This document shows, in pieces, positions 1-8,370 of a DNA stretch of 64,000 bases. Below the pieces are notes generated by a model that searched no databases, was not told the DNA's origin, and saw only the letters and a list, made by a program, of their open reading frames with translations. Origin of the DNA: Idiomarina sp. (GTDB lineage: Bacteria; Pseudomonadota; Gammaproteobacteria; Enterobacterales; Alteromonadaceae); assembly GCA_022565355.1 (NCBI GenBank), contig JAIUMU010000006.1, positions 51,874-115,873 on the forward strand. Direction: 5' to 3'. Within the stretch, counting starts at the first letter, position 1. Every line of letters starts with the position of its first letter. The position numbers were made by a program, and so were the translations under genes.

Positions 1-71
1 ATCCTAAGTATATAGGATGTTTTATTCGGGTGACAATCAAATCATCATAAATCAAACAAGATGAAGAAAAA

Positions 72-392
72 TTGCACATCGAGCACCCATTTCCTCAACG
101 CCTCCGACATGCTAGGCTCGCGGTCAAATTGAGCCAGCGAGAACTTGGTATAAAAATCGGGCTAGATGCAAGCTCCGCAAGCAGCAGGATGAATCATTAT
201 GAGAAAGGTCGACATGTGCCGGATTACTCGCTTGCTTGCAAGATTGCGAATGTTCTCAAGGTTCCTGTAGCCTACTTTTATTGTGACCAAGAGACAGACG
301 CGCTGAGACTTTTAAAACTCGCGAAACTTGATCAGAATGGGCTCACTTTAATAGATGAGATACTGGAACGCTCTACCCCTAAATCTTCTTGA
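72..392 (+). CDS. XRE-family helix-turn-helix transcriptional regulator
   Basis: A 106-residue DNA-binding protein of the Cro/C1 (HTH_3) type. The helix-turn-helix runs from about residue 10 to 65: RLRHARLAVKLSQRELG, then a recognition-helix region ending MNHYEKGRH, then a hydrophobic helix containing ACKIANVLKVP. About 30 residues follow, too few for a ligand domain, so it is a minimal regulator. The start is a TTG at 72: an in-frame TAA lies at 48-50 and no ATG stands between it and the domain. The region to the left is outside the window, so its target cannot be inferred. Small regulators of this type are common in islands and toxin-antitoxin loci; no partner is visible downstream. The fold is sure, the role unknown. 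Confidence 0.8.
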   Translation: MHIEHPFPQRLRHARLAVKLSQRELGIKIGLDASSASSRMNHYEKGRHVPDYSLACKIANVLKVPVAYFYCDQETDALRLLKLAKLDQNGLTLIDEILERSTPKSS

Positions 393-787
393 TAGCGCTG
401 AGACGTTTGGTTTGCTAGTTGTAAGAGCTATTCAAGCATCAAGTGAACTACCTTCTCTTAATCAAACCCATTCGTATTAAATTCTTATTCTCAATACATA
501 GCACTTGCTAAAATTGCCTTTGGACTTTCGGTAACGGAAACTGAAGAGTAAGCGCACTAATTCTTGAAATATATTTGTGTTTTCGTGCTGCGGATGTAAC
601 ATTAATTTTTCTGGAAAAAATGCAGCGTTTTCTGTTTGTAGCCTGCAAAATCTCAAAAGAATTAGCGTTTTCTGGAAAGTGCCCGTAATGCACCAATTAT
701 GGCGGTTCCCAGAGATTATCAAGAGTCAACGTGTGGGGGTAACTAAGTACCTTACGGTAATCGCCCAAGCAAATATCTCGTAGCTTC

Positions 788-814
788 CATAGGGCGCGTA
801 GCTCGCGCCCTATG
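788..814. repeat. Perfect 11-bp-arm hairpin
   Basis: CATAGGGCGCG at 788-798, a 5-base loop TAGCT, and CGCGCCCTATG at 804-814 form a perfect GC-rich hairpin. No T-run follows on either strand, so it is not a standard intrinsic terminator. It sits in AT-rich surroundings. Confidence 0.8.
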
Positions 815-865
815 ATTTCACTTCCCATGTATCATTCTACAAGTATATAATCGCGAAACTTCAAC

Positions 866-883
866 GCTTACCGGCCGGTAAGC
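866..883. repeat. Perfect 18-bp palindrome
   Basis: GCTTACCGGCCGGTAAGC reads the same on both strands with no spacer. Outside a small bulge the symmetry continues, with TCAA at 861-864 matching TTGA at 886-889. It could be a protein-binding site, an extragenic palindromic repeat unit, or the remnant of a recombination site. No second copy was noticed in the window. Confidence 0.8.
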
Positions 884-966
884 CGCTTGATGGTCAATGT
901 GGTGCATTAAATGTTGCTCCGTATGGGCTCACCTAGAGCCTTAGTTGGGTGTTGAGTACAAATTCC

Positions 967-1314
967 ATGAGTTTAGTGAATCCTTGTGTATCTTGTGGCG
1001 CATGTTGCGCTACCTTTCGGGTATCGTTTTATTGGGCAGAGGGAGATGATTCTGCGGGTGGCTACGTGCCCAATGAGCTTACCGAGCAAATAACGCCATA
1101 TCATCGTTGTATGCAGGGAACCAATGCACGCGCGCCGCGATGCGTAGCATTACAGGGTGAGATAGGCGGTAACATCAGTTGTAGTATTTACGAAAATAGG
1201 CCAAGCCCTTGTCGAGAATTTGCTATCAGCGTTGCTGGGTCTAATCCCGCTTGCGATAAAGCGCGCGCTAAATATGGTTTAGCAGCCTTGATAACTATTC
1301 AAGAAGTGGCTTAA
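967..1314 (+). CDS. YkgJ-family cysteine-cluster protein
   Basis: A 115-residue soluble protein of the YkgJ family (Pfam CxxCxxCC), thought to bind zinc or an iron-sulfur cluster; no biochemical function is established. The N-terminus has CVSCGACC followed by [12 protein letters not shown], a stretch typical of the gammaproteobacterial members. Further cysteines at [25 protein letters not shown] and NPACDKARA complete the pattern. ATG 967 is chosen because it places the first cysteine a few residues in, as in relatives; an in-frame GTG at 949 would add six residues. It stands alone between the gene-poor stretch and the next gene. Confidence 0.8.
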   Translation: MSLVNPCVSCGACCATFRVSFYWAEGDDSAGGYVPNELTEQITPYHRCMQGTNARAPRCVALQGEIGGNISCSIYENRPSPCREFAISVAGSNPACDKARAKYGLAALITIQEVA

Positions 1315-1404
1315 TTAGGTTATTGTGTAAGGTATCTATTTGCGTAACAATTAAGCAACAATAACAATAATAAAGCCTTTTAACGAACAACAGGAATCTC
1401 GATT

Positions 1405-2505
1405 ATGAAACTTATGCTTCGTGCGTTACTAGTAGCATCGCTAACACTGCCCGTTATGCTTGCGCCGCCAACTGCGGGTGCATTTATGCAGAATCAAGCC
1501 AATGAAGCACAAAATTTCACTAATGGCTTAGCGTTAATTCAGAATGAGCAACATGCTGAGGCATTTGATGTATTTGCAACCTTATTGCCCTTGGGCAGTG
1601 GTGATGCGGCATACCTGATGGGCATGATGAAAATTGAAGAGCTGGGCGTAGATTATGATCCAGTAGGTTCGTTAGCTTTATTGAAAGCGGCGCATGAATG
1701 GGGTGCAAGAAGCGCGGCAGACGTTATTGCCCAAATTGAGCCTCATTTATCCGCGGAAGAGTTAGCGCAAGCAGAACAACAGAGCGCGCAATATCTGGAC
1801 GCACTGCAGATTTCGTTCCGAAATGAGCGCTTTGCAGGTGAGGCTATCAGCCGAGAAGCAACCCGAAGAGCACAACCAGAGTTTCCTGAGCGGCATATTC
1901 ACGAAGGTAATCACGGTTGGATGGATTTAATTCTAGGAATCGATTCGCGGGGCCGCATTATGGCGGCGCAGCCACTGAATAATGCCGATCGAGGGCATGT
2001 TCGTGCATTTAATCAAGTAGCTCCGCGCTGGCGTTTTGAGCCAAACGATTCCGTTACCATTCAAACCCTGCGCTTTAACTACACGATTGAACCGCAAAAT
2101 GAAGAAGAACTGATTGCAGACATCCAGCAAGGCTTCAATAATTCGCTGCAGCTTGCCAATGCTGGTGTTACTGAGCAGCAAATGCGCTTAGGCGGTTTAA
2201 CCCAATATTGGTTGGAGCACGAACCTGAAGCTGCAGATCGCCTTCCTACCGCGCAGTACTGGTATGAACGTGCTGCCCGCAACGGCAATGTATTAGCCCA
2301 GCGCTACCTAGCAATTAACGAAGCACATGTAGAATGGGCGGAGTATTTAATTGCAAAAGGTGATTTAGATGTAATGGTGTGGCATGGTATGCGGCTTGTA
2401 ACTGAAACTGATGATGCCGAACAACAAGCGCGTGGCAAAAAACTTATTGATGATGCTGGCCGAGCTGGCCATCAAGTAGCGCGGGATTTCTTACGGCACA
2501 TCTAA
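1405..2505 (+). CDS. Exported TPR/Sel1-like protein with a TonB-C-like middle segment
   Basis: A 366-residue protein with a signal peptide (residues 1-26, hydrophobic core followed by AGA). Residues 35-110 resemble Sel1/TPR repeats (AYLMGMMKIEELGVDYDP, then SLALLKAAHEWGA). Residues about 165-230 (GWMDLILGIDSRGRI ... PRWRFEP) look like the C-terminal fold of energy-transducing TonB proteins. Residues 270-366 return to helical repeats (TAQYWYERAARNGNVLAQRYL). AGGAA lies upstream of the ATG. It precedes dsbG by 20 bases on the same strand, so the two are probably cotranscribed and may act together in the periplasm. No named family is recognised; the domain reading is an inference. Confidence 0.65.
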   Translation: MKLMLRALLVASLTLPVMLAPPTAGAFMQNQANEAQNFTNGLALIQNEQHAEAFDVFATLLPLGSGDAAYLMGMMKIEELGVDYDPVGSLALLKAAHEWGARSAADVIAQIEPHLSAEELAQAEQQSAQYLDALQISFRNERFAGEAISREATRRAQPEFPERHIHEGNHGWMDLILGIDSRGRIMAAQPLNNADRGHVRAFNQVAPRWRFEPNDSVTIQTLRFNYTIEPQNEEELIADIQQGFNNSLQLANAGVTEQQMRLGGLTQYWLEHEPEAADRLPTAQYWYERAARNGNVLAQRYLAINEAHVEWAEYLIAKGDLDVMVWHGMRLVTETDDAEQQARGKKLIDDAGRAGHQVARDFLRHI

Positions 2506-2525
2506 ATTCGATCATGGAGTAGTAA

Positions 2526-3290
2526 ATGAAGTACATGAAGCGAACTGCGCTAGCAATTTTTTTAGGTTTAGGGCTGCAAAGCGCAGTGGCTGAAGAGTTA
2601 CCTGGCCCGATTCAAATGTTAGCCGATCAGGGCTTAACCATAGTAGGTAAGTTTGCCGCTCCAGGCGGTTTGCAAGGCTATGCTGCAGAGTTTCAAGGGC
2701 GTGCCATATCGCTTTATTTAACGGCAGATGGCGAGCATGTAATGATCGGTAACTTGGTGAATTCAGCTGGCGATGATATCGCCGCAGAACCATTGTACGA
2801 ATTGGTTACCGGCCCTTCATTAGAGAATGCTTGGACACAGTTTGAAAGAGCTACATTACTGCAAGATGGTAATCCTGATGCGCCACGTATTATTTACACC
2901 ATGACAGACCCGAACTGCCCTTACTGCCATCGTTTACGTGAAGCTGCAGAGCCTTGGGTAGCCGCGGGTAAAGTGCAGTTACGCCATTTAATGGTGGGCA
3001 TTATTCGCGAAGAAAGCCCTACGCAGGCGGCCGCAATTATGGGCTCACCGGATCCTGCCGCCGCGTTAGCGGAGCATGTTTCGCGCCGCAACCGCGGTGG
3101 TATTGAAGCGATACCGCGTTTTGTAAGAATTGGCGAGCCGATTATCCGTGAAAACCACCGCATTATGCGTGAGCTGAACTTAAGTGCAACGCCTGTTACT
3201 TACTTTCGCGATGAAAATAACCACGTACAAATGATTCGTGGCATGCCGCGGCCAGAACAATTCGAAGCGATTTTTGGCCCAAGGCCTTAA
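2526..3290 (+). CDS. dsbG: Thiol:disulfide interchange protein, DsbG type
   Basis: A periplasmic disulfide isomerase or sulfenic-acid reductase of the DsbC/DsbG family, 254 residues. It has a signal peptide (about 1-22, ending VAE), an N-terminal dimerisation domain, and a thioredoxin domain with active site C131-P-Y-C134 (preceded by MTDPN) and cis-proline T222-P223. CPYC is the DsbG form of the motif; DsbC usually has CGYC. In E. coli DsbG is reduced by DsbD, which is encoded at 50708-52477. GGAG lies before ATG 2526; ATG 2535 is an alternative. Its stop overlaps by 4 bases (TTAA) with the stop of the convergent lipoprotein gene. Confidence 0.82.
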   Translation: MKYMKRTALAIFLGLGLQSAVAEELPGPIQMLADQGLTIVGKFAAPGGLQGYAAEFQGRAISLYLTADGEHVMIGNLVNSAGDDIAAEPLYELVTGPSLENAWTQFERATLLQDGNPDAPRIIYTMTDPNCPYCHRLREAAEPWVAAGKVQLRHLMVGIIREESPTQAAAIMGSPDPAAALAEHVSRRNRGGIEAIPRFVRIGEPIIRENHRIMRELNLSATPVTYFRDENNHVQMIRGMPRPEQFEAIFGPRP

Positions 3291-3802
3291 GGCTTAGATT
3301 TTTGGATTTGCTGGTGAATACTATTCAGCTGCAGCAATGCAGCTGAGCCATACCAAAGTTTATATTCTAGTTCAAAAACGCCAGCTTGAATGGCGGGGTC
3401 TAATCCCGCTAATTCTTGTGCATCTTCAATACTTGATACATTAAATAAATAGATGCCGCGCTCGGCACCACCATCGATAAAGGGTCCGGCCATTAATAAT
3501 GAACCAGCTTCCGCCAGTTCATTAATGGTTTCCATGTGTTGGCGCTGTAACCGAGCGCGTTCAGTTTGGCTTAGTTCTTGCGCTGGACCGGTTCTAAGTA
3601 TTGCCAAAACATAAACCCGCATTCCATACTGATCTGCGCCAAATTCAGCTGCCAAAGATGGATTATAGCTATTTATTTCCGCTCGGCTTTGTTGCTCACC
3701 AGTATATATATCGTTGTTGATAGGCTCATCCGCAGGGGTTTGTGCGCATGCAGCTATTACAAGCGTTGAAGCGGCTAGTAAGGCAAGTTTAGAACACCGC
3801 AT
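3287..3802 (-). CDS. Lipoprotein with a YCII-related domain
   Basis: A 171-residue lipoprotein. The signal [19 protein letters not shown] ends in a lipobox with cysteine 19. After a linker, residues about 55-150 match the YCII-related fold ([15 protein letters not shown], then [18 protein letters not shown] and [17 protein letters not shown]), a small ferredoxin-like alpha-beta domain of unknown activity, usually cytoplasmic. ATG 3802 is preferred over the upstream ATG at 3826 because AGGTG lies at good spacing before it and the signal peptide then begins normally. It overlaps the end of the upstream YebC/YeeN-type gene by 14 bases, suggesting translational coupling. Confidence 0.75.
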   Translation of the reverse strand: MRCSKLALLAASTLVIAACAQTPADEPINNDIYTGEQQSRAEINSYNPSLAAEFGADQYGMRVYVLAILRTGPAQELSQTERARLQRQHMETINELAEAGSLLMAGPFIDGGAERGIYLFNVSSIEDAQELAGLDPAIQAGVFELEYKLWYGSAALLQLNSIHQQIQKSKP

Positions 3803-4505
3803 TATGGTACACCTGTTGAACATCATCGCAATCTTCTAGCATGGTTAGCAGGCGCTCCATCATAGGTAAATCGTCTGCTGGAATTTCCATTGATGTTTGC
3901 GGAACAAATTGAATTTCATCTACTGCAAACTCGATGTTCGGAAATGCATCTAGCAAGGCCTGCTTGGTTTTTGCGTACTCGGTGTGCGGTGCAAACACGG
4001 TAATATTGCCGTTTTCACACTCTACATCAGTAACATCTACGTCTGCTTCCATAAGTGCTTCGAGCACGCTATCTTCATCATCGCCTGCAAAACCAAAAAT
4101 AGCGCAGTGATCAAACATGTGAGAAACCGAACCTGGGGCACCAAGCTTCGCTTTACTCTTGGTAAAGCAGTTTCGTACATCACCAATGGTGCGGTTAGCG
4201 TTATCAGTAAGGCACTCAACAATCACCATACAGTTACCGGGGCCAAACCCTTCGTACCGGGCCGGAACATAATCTTCACCACCAACGCCACTTGCTTTCT
4301 CCAGTGCATTGGCAATTACGTGGGCAGGCACTTGATCTTTGCGAGCGCGATCAATGAGCCCGCGCAGTGATAAATTAGCATCCGGATCGGTACCGCCAGA
4401 TTTCGCAACTACATAGATTTCTCGGCCATACTTGCTATACACCTTACTTTTGGCAGTGGCTGTTTTAGCAATGGATTCTTTTCGGTTTTGATAGGCGCGG
4501 CCCAT
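3789..4505 (-). CDS. YebC/PmpR-family regulatory protein, YeeN type
   Basis: A 238-residue member of the YebC family, which includes DNA-binding regulators and proteins that help ribosomes through difficult motifs. The N-terminus [20 protein letters not shown] is the short YeeN form, not the MAGHSKWANI form of YebC. The conserved [17 protein letters not shown]-type helix and the acidic C-terminal half are present. ATG 4505 is chosen because GGAAG precedes it and homologues start with MGR; an upstream ATG at 4553 would add 16 residues without matching the family. The lipoprotein gene follows with overlap. A true YebC, normally next to ruvC, is not in this window. Confidence 0.85.
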   Translation of the reverse strand: MGRAYQNRKESIAKTATAKSKVYSKYGREIYVVAKSGGTDPDANLSLRGLIDRARKDQVPAHVIANALEKASGVGGEDYVPARYEGFGPGNCMVIVECLTDNANRTIGDVRNCFTKSKAKLGAPGSVSHMFDHCAIFGFAGDDEDSVLEALMEADVDVTDVECENGNITVFAPHTEYAKTKQALLDAFPNIEFAVDEIQFVPQTSMEIPADDLPMMERLLTMLEDCDDVQQVYHNAVF

Positions 4506-4586
4506 AACATACTTCCGTTTAAGTTGGTTGAGTGCGGCTGCATGCGGCCGCATTCAATAAATAATTGGCAAAAGATGCGCTGAATT

Positions 4587-5879
4587 CTACCGCTGTGCTT
4601 GCAACTGCTCAAGCACTTCGGGCGACACACTTTTTAAATGTAGATCGCGTTGCGGGTACGGAATCGTAATTCCGTGTTCTTTGAAGGTTTTCCAGATCGC
4701 CATGCGGATGGCGGAACGTACATTTTCAAAACCATTTTCTGGATCGGAAATCCAAAAGCGAAGCTCCAAAGTGATGCCGCTATCAGCAAACTCCATGAGC
4801 CAAGCATTCGGTTCTGGAGTTTTTAACACTCGCTCTGAGGCAAATGCGCATGGTTTCATAAGCTCAATGGCTTTTTCTGGATCGCTATCATAGCTAATAT
4901 CCACACTTACGCTAATGCGAACGTCTCGATCAGAATAACTCCAGTTAATTACATCAGACGTAATAAGATTTTCATTTGGAATCAGCGTATCAACACCGGA
5001 ACGATTGCGCAGTACTATGTAGCGGGCCTTTAATTCTTGCACCCAACCAAACTCATTGCCGATGGTTACTACATCGCCGGGCTTGATAGAGCGATCCATA
5101 ATCACAATAAAGCCGCTAATAAAATTTGCGGCAATCCGTTGCAGGCCGAAACCTAAACCAACCCCCAACGCACCGCCGAACACTGCAAATGTGGATAAAT
5201 CAAAGCCTACGGAACTCAATACGATAACAACGGCAACAGTAACCACCGCAAACTTAATGAATTTAATGAGCCCAACACGAGTGCTAGCATTTAGCGCTTT
5301 CGTTTCTGCTAAGCGTGATTCAATTAGGTGGGTAATCCAACCTGAAATCGTAAGAGCGATCAGAATAAGTACTAACAGCTTCAAACCAGAAAGTAGTGAG
5401 AGCCGGAAATCGCCAATATTCGCACCAACAGAATCAAGAGCAGCCATCGCTTGCGGTAACACCCCAAGTAAATGCATGCCAACGATTACCCAAATCGTTG
5501 CCGCAATGAAGCTTTCCGAGGCCTTCAGTAAAGGGCCGCCTTTAATGCTTTTACGCAGGAAATAAACGATAAATCGAATTGCTGCAAATGAGAAAAGCAA
5601 TGCTACGGCAACATCAAGAATTGGCGTGCCTTGCCAACTTGCCAAAGCAACTTGGCCGAGCCATACCACAAGAAGCATACTCATTGGCCATGCTAGGCGC
5701 TCTATGGAACGAATAGCGAACTGCCGCAAACCTTTACTTTGGCTGCCGCTATCACCGAGTTTTTGGATTAACCGCCGGCGGGTAATCATGCCTACCAATA
5801 CTGCAACTAATAACACCGCCCACTCGGGTAGTGTTTGCATACTGAACACTTGTTGCAAGGTAGATAAAACGAATTCCAT
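4587..5879 (-). CDS. MscS-family mechanosensitive ion channel
   Basis: A 430-residue inner-membrane channel that would open under membrane tension and release solutes on hypo-osmotic shock. Several membrane segments lie in residues 15-225. The pore helix region (FAVFGGALGVGLGFGLQRIAANFISGF in part) holds the glycine/alanine pattern of MscS TM3, and SIKPGDVVTIG with VLRNRSGVDTLIPNE is the MscS beta domain. It is longer than E. coli MscS (286) by extra N-terminal membrane segments but shorter than MscK or MscM. It is transcribed toward the YebC/YeeN gene with an 81-base gap. Confidence 0.88.
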   Translation of the reverse strand: MEFVLSTLQQVFSMQTLPEWAVLLVAVLVGMITRRRLIQKLGDSGSQSKGLRQFAIRSIERLAWPMSMLLVVWLGQVALASWQGTPILDVAVALLFSFAAIRFIVYFLRKSIKGGPLLKASESFIAATIWVIVGMHLLGVLPQAMAALDSVGANIGDFRLSLLSGLKLLVLILIALTISGWITHLIESRLAETKALNASTRVGLIKFIKFAVVTVAVVIVLSSVGFDLSTFAVFGGALGVGLGFGLQRIAANFISGFIVIMDRSIKPGDVVTIGNEFGWVQELKARYIVLRNRSGVDTLIPNENLITSDVINWSYSDRDVRISVSVDISYDSDPEKAIELMKPCAFASERVLKTPEPNAWLMEFADSGITLELRFWISDPENGFENVRSAIRMAIWKTFKEHGITIPYPQRDLHLKSVSPEVLEQLQAQR

Positions 5880-6122
5880 TATGGAATAGCTCCTGTTGAA
5901 AACAACATCTATACAAGAATGTGTTGGGATTGTTTCGCCTAATGCATTAATAATGTACTAAATCTTTCTACAGTGCCAGAGCTCAAATCGCTAGATGAAA
6001 AGTAGCAAGCAGAGATTATTAAGAGGTATTTTTGAGTGTTTTCTGGATATTTAATCGCCAATTTGGTAACAATGCGGTAATATACAACTCAGTAATGCTA
6101 GCCCAAAACGAGAATAAAAAAG

Positions 6123-8264
6123 TTGCTTCAATGTAAAGCTTCTACACCGATATTTGGCGTTCAATTAACAAGCGCTACCAAAAAATCTTTACCGAATGTG
6201 CTTGTTCGCGCGTTCGCTTGTTTCCTATTCGCTCTGTTTGCTATCAAGTTTTTCGCCTTTCCTGCCAATGCCTTTGCGGATTCAAATATTACCGAACCAG
6301 CGTTAGAGCTACGCTTAGATGTGTATCTAAGCATGGATGATAAAGAAGCAGCCACTGCCGAGTTAACCGATATACTTGCTAGCATCAATCCTGATGAGCA
6401 TCCCTCTACTTATGTGCGTGCACGCACCTATCAAGCATTTGAACGTGCAGAGCAGGGTAACATTGAGGGGGCTATTGCGATTGTTGCGGGCATGAACGAA
6501 TTTATTGAACGGCATCCTCATCCCGATGTGGTATCGGAAGTGCAGGCGAATTTAGTAGCGCTGCATTGGTTCAACCGTGAAACTGCCAATGCATTAATTA
6601 TTGCCGAGCAATTAATTGAATCGCTAGAGAATGCTAACAATCCGCGTATTCGTTACTACGCTAATAGCGTTATGGTGGGCATTTTTCGAGCCAACAGCCA
6701 ATATGAACGGGCTTTGGAACGTGGTGTTGCGGCGCTTGAAGCGCTCTCAGAAACCAATGATGATCGCACGGAACTGCGGCGCATATCGTTAACGCGCGAT
6801 ATTGTAACCATTCATGCCGATTTAAGAAATTACGATGAAGCACTGGCCATGGTGAAGCGCAACGTTGCCGACGCGATTCGTATTGAATTGAATGACAGTA
6901 TTCCGGGTTTGTTGCTGCAGCAAGGTTATGTTGAGGCACAAATGGATTTGCAAGAAGATTCTATTGTTACCCATCACCGTGCTATTGAGTGGAGTAACCG
7001 GTTAGGCAATGAAGGTGTTGCGCTGATTAGTATGAACAATATTGGCAGCACCTATATTCAAATGGAGCGTTACGATGAAGCGCAGGTAATTTTGCGCGAA
7101 GCACTTAGCTATCTCGATGTTGAGGGTGAAACGCAAGACCCAATGGCCTATTTGCTGCATTTTAACCTTGGTTACATAGATGTGTTTCAAGGTGAAACCG
7201 AGCGTGGCATTGAGCTTGTGGAAGCGAGCTACGCACAGTTAATAGAAGCCTACTCGCCTTCGGAGAAAGCAGATTTACTTGATTACTTGGCGCGCGCTTA
7301 TGCGCGAGCAGGGCTCTACCAACAGCAAGCGGAAGCATTAATCGAACAGCGTGATTTACGCGCAGAAATATTCCGTAGCGACCGCGAACAAAGCCTTGCT
7401 GAACTACAAACCCGTTATGAAGCACAAGATCAAATGCAACAAATACAGTTACTTGAACAGCGCAATGCGTTACAAGAACGGGTAATTGAGAACAAAAGAT
7501 TACAAACTCAGATCTTTATTCTTTTCGGGATTGTAGTGATATTTGGTTTGATACTTGTGGTGATTATGTATCGCGCTGCGCGCAAAGCGAATTCGAAACT
7601 TAAAGTAGCGAACAAGCAGTTAGAGTTCCACTCACTGCGCGACCCACTCACTGCATTGCTGAATCGGCGTGCGATTCAAGAAAAAATGGCCAAGCGTTCT
7701 CCTACCGAGCGCAGAGCAACAAACAATGCATATCCTGATGCGTTAATTTTGCTAGACGTAGATTACTTTAAGCGGATTAACGATAACTTAGGCCATGCAG
7801 CCGGCGATGCGGTGTTGAAAGTGCTGAGTGAACGGTTGTTACGTGCATCTCGCGCTACCGATATGGTAGTGCGTTGGGGTGGCGAAGAATTCCTTATTTT
7901 CTTAAATAATATGGATCCGGAAAAACTGCCAGAGCTTACCGAACGGGTGTTAACCATTATTGCCGAAACACCAATTGAGTTTGAAGGGCAAATCATTCCA
8001 GTATCGGCTACAGCTGGCTTTATTAGCCTACCCTTTGCAGATGTTAGTGAAACTGAATTGAATTGGGAAAAGGCCTTACAGATTGCCGATATGGCACTCT
8101 ATATTGGCAAAGTACATGGCCGTAACCGAGCCTATGGCATTACCGGCTTAAAAGCCCCATTCGCTGAAGTGAAACAATATTTAGATAACGATTTAGCCGA
8201 AGCCATTGAACGCGATTTAGTTGAGTATGTGCTCATTGAAGGGCCAAAAATAGAGCGGCAGTAA
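6123..8264 (+). CDS. Diguanylate cyclase with periplasmic TPR sensor
   Basis: A 713-residue membrane protein predicted to make cyclic di-GMP. After a signal-like segment (about residues 26-52, VRAFACFLFALFAIKFF) lies a helical TPR region (60-430), then a coiled stretch, a membrane segment at about 463-485 (ILFGIVVIFGLILVVIMYR) and a GGDEF domain. The active site is G586-G-E-E-F590. An intact inhibitory site R577-A-T-D580 lies five residues before it, so product inhibition is expected. The TPR part should be periplasmic and the cyclase cytoplasmic. The start is uncertain: TTG 6123 is the longest, and the GTG near 6198 would begin just before the signal segment. A terminator follows. Confidence 0.88.
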   Translation: MLQCKASTPIFGVQLTSATKKSLPNVLVRAFACFLFALFAIKFFAFPANAFADSNITEPALELRLDVYLSMDDKEAATAELTDILASINPDEHPSTYVRARTYQAFERAEQGNIEGAIAIVAGMNEFIERHPHPDVVSEVQANLVALHWFNRETANALIIAEQLIESLENANNPRIRYYANSVMVGIFRANSQYERALERGVAALEALSETNDDRTELRRISLTRDIVTIHADLRNYDEALAMVKRNVADAIRIELNDSIPGLLLQQGYVEAQMDLQEDSIVTHHRAIEWSNRLGNEGVALISMNNIGSTYIQMERYDEAQVILREALSYLDVEGETQDPMAYLLHFNLGYIDVFQGETERGIELVEASYAQLIEAYSPSEKADLLDYLARAYARAGLYQQQAEALIEQRDLRAEIFRSDREQSLAELQTRYEAQDQMQQIQLLEQRNALQERVIENKRLQTQIFILFGIVVIFGLILVVIMYRAARKANSKLKVANKQLEFHSLRDPLTALLNRRAIQEKMAKRSPTERRATNNAYPDALILLDVDYFKRINDNLGHAAGDAVLKVLSERLLRASRATDMVVRWGGEEFLIFLNNMDPEKLPELTERVLTIIAETPIEFEGQIIPVSATAGFISLPFADVSETELNWEKALQIADMALYIGKVHGRNRAYGITGLKAPFAEVKQYLDNDLAEAIERDLVEYVLIEGPKIERQ

Positions 8265-8288
8265 CCGTTGTAGAGAGTAATGAATAGT

Positions 8289-8318
8289 AAAAGGCCGAAC
8301 ATGATGTTCGGCCTTTTT
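8289..8318 (+). terminator. Rho-independent terminator
   Basis: AAAAGGCCGAACAT and TGTTCGGCCTTTTT form a hairpin with a very short loop and a T-run, placed after the diguanylate cyclase gene. The A-tract on the other side allows it to work for the convergent peptidase gene as well. Confidence 0.9.
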
Positions 8319-8370
8319 CGTTATGTTGCACTAACCTAATGCAGCACTGAGCATTGCCAGTTTGCAGCGG

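Larger units (their letters stand above)
393..948. other. Gene-poor stretch with two strong dyads
   Basis: About 550 bases without a convincing gene. Short open frames exist on both strands (for example 577-783 plus and 477-722 minus), but they overlap one another, lack ribosome binding sites and have no recognisable protein pattern. The stretch is AT-rich up to about 780 and then holds two strong inverted repeats, listed separately. Confidence 0.5.

Noticed and set aside
477..783. Overlapping open frames on both strands in the left gene-poor stretch
   Set aside because: They overlap each other, have odd compositions and no translation signals.
866..957. Possible integron attC site ending in GTTGGGT near 944-950
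   Set aside because: No matching ACCCAAC-like left core was found at a suitable distance upstream, and no integrase or cassette array is seen.
5056..5565. 169-residue plus-strand open frame opposite the MscS gene
   Set aside because: Antisense shadow of a conserved membrane protein; no ribosome binding site or family pattern.
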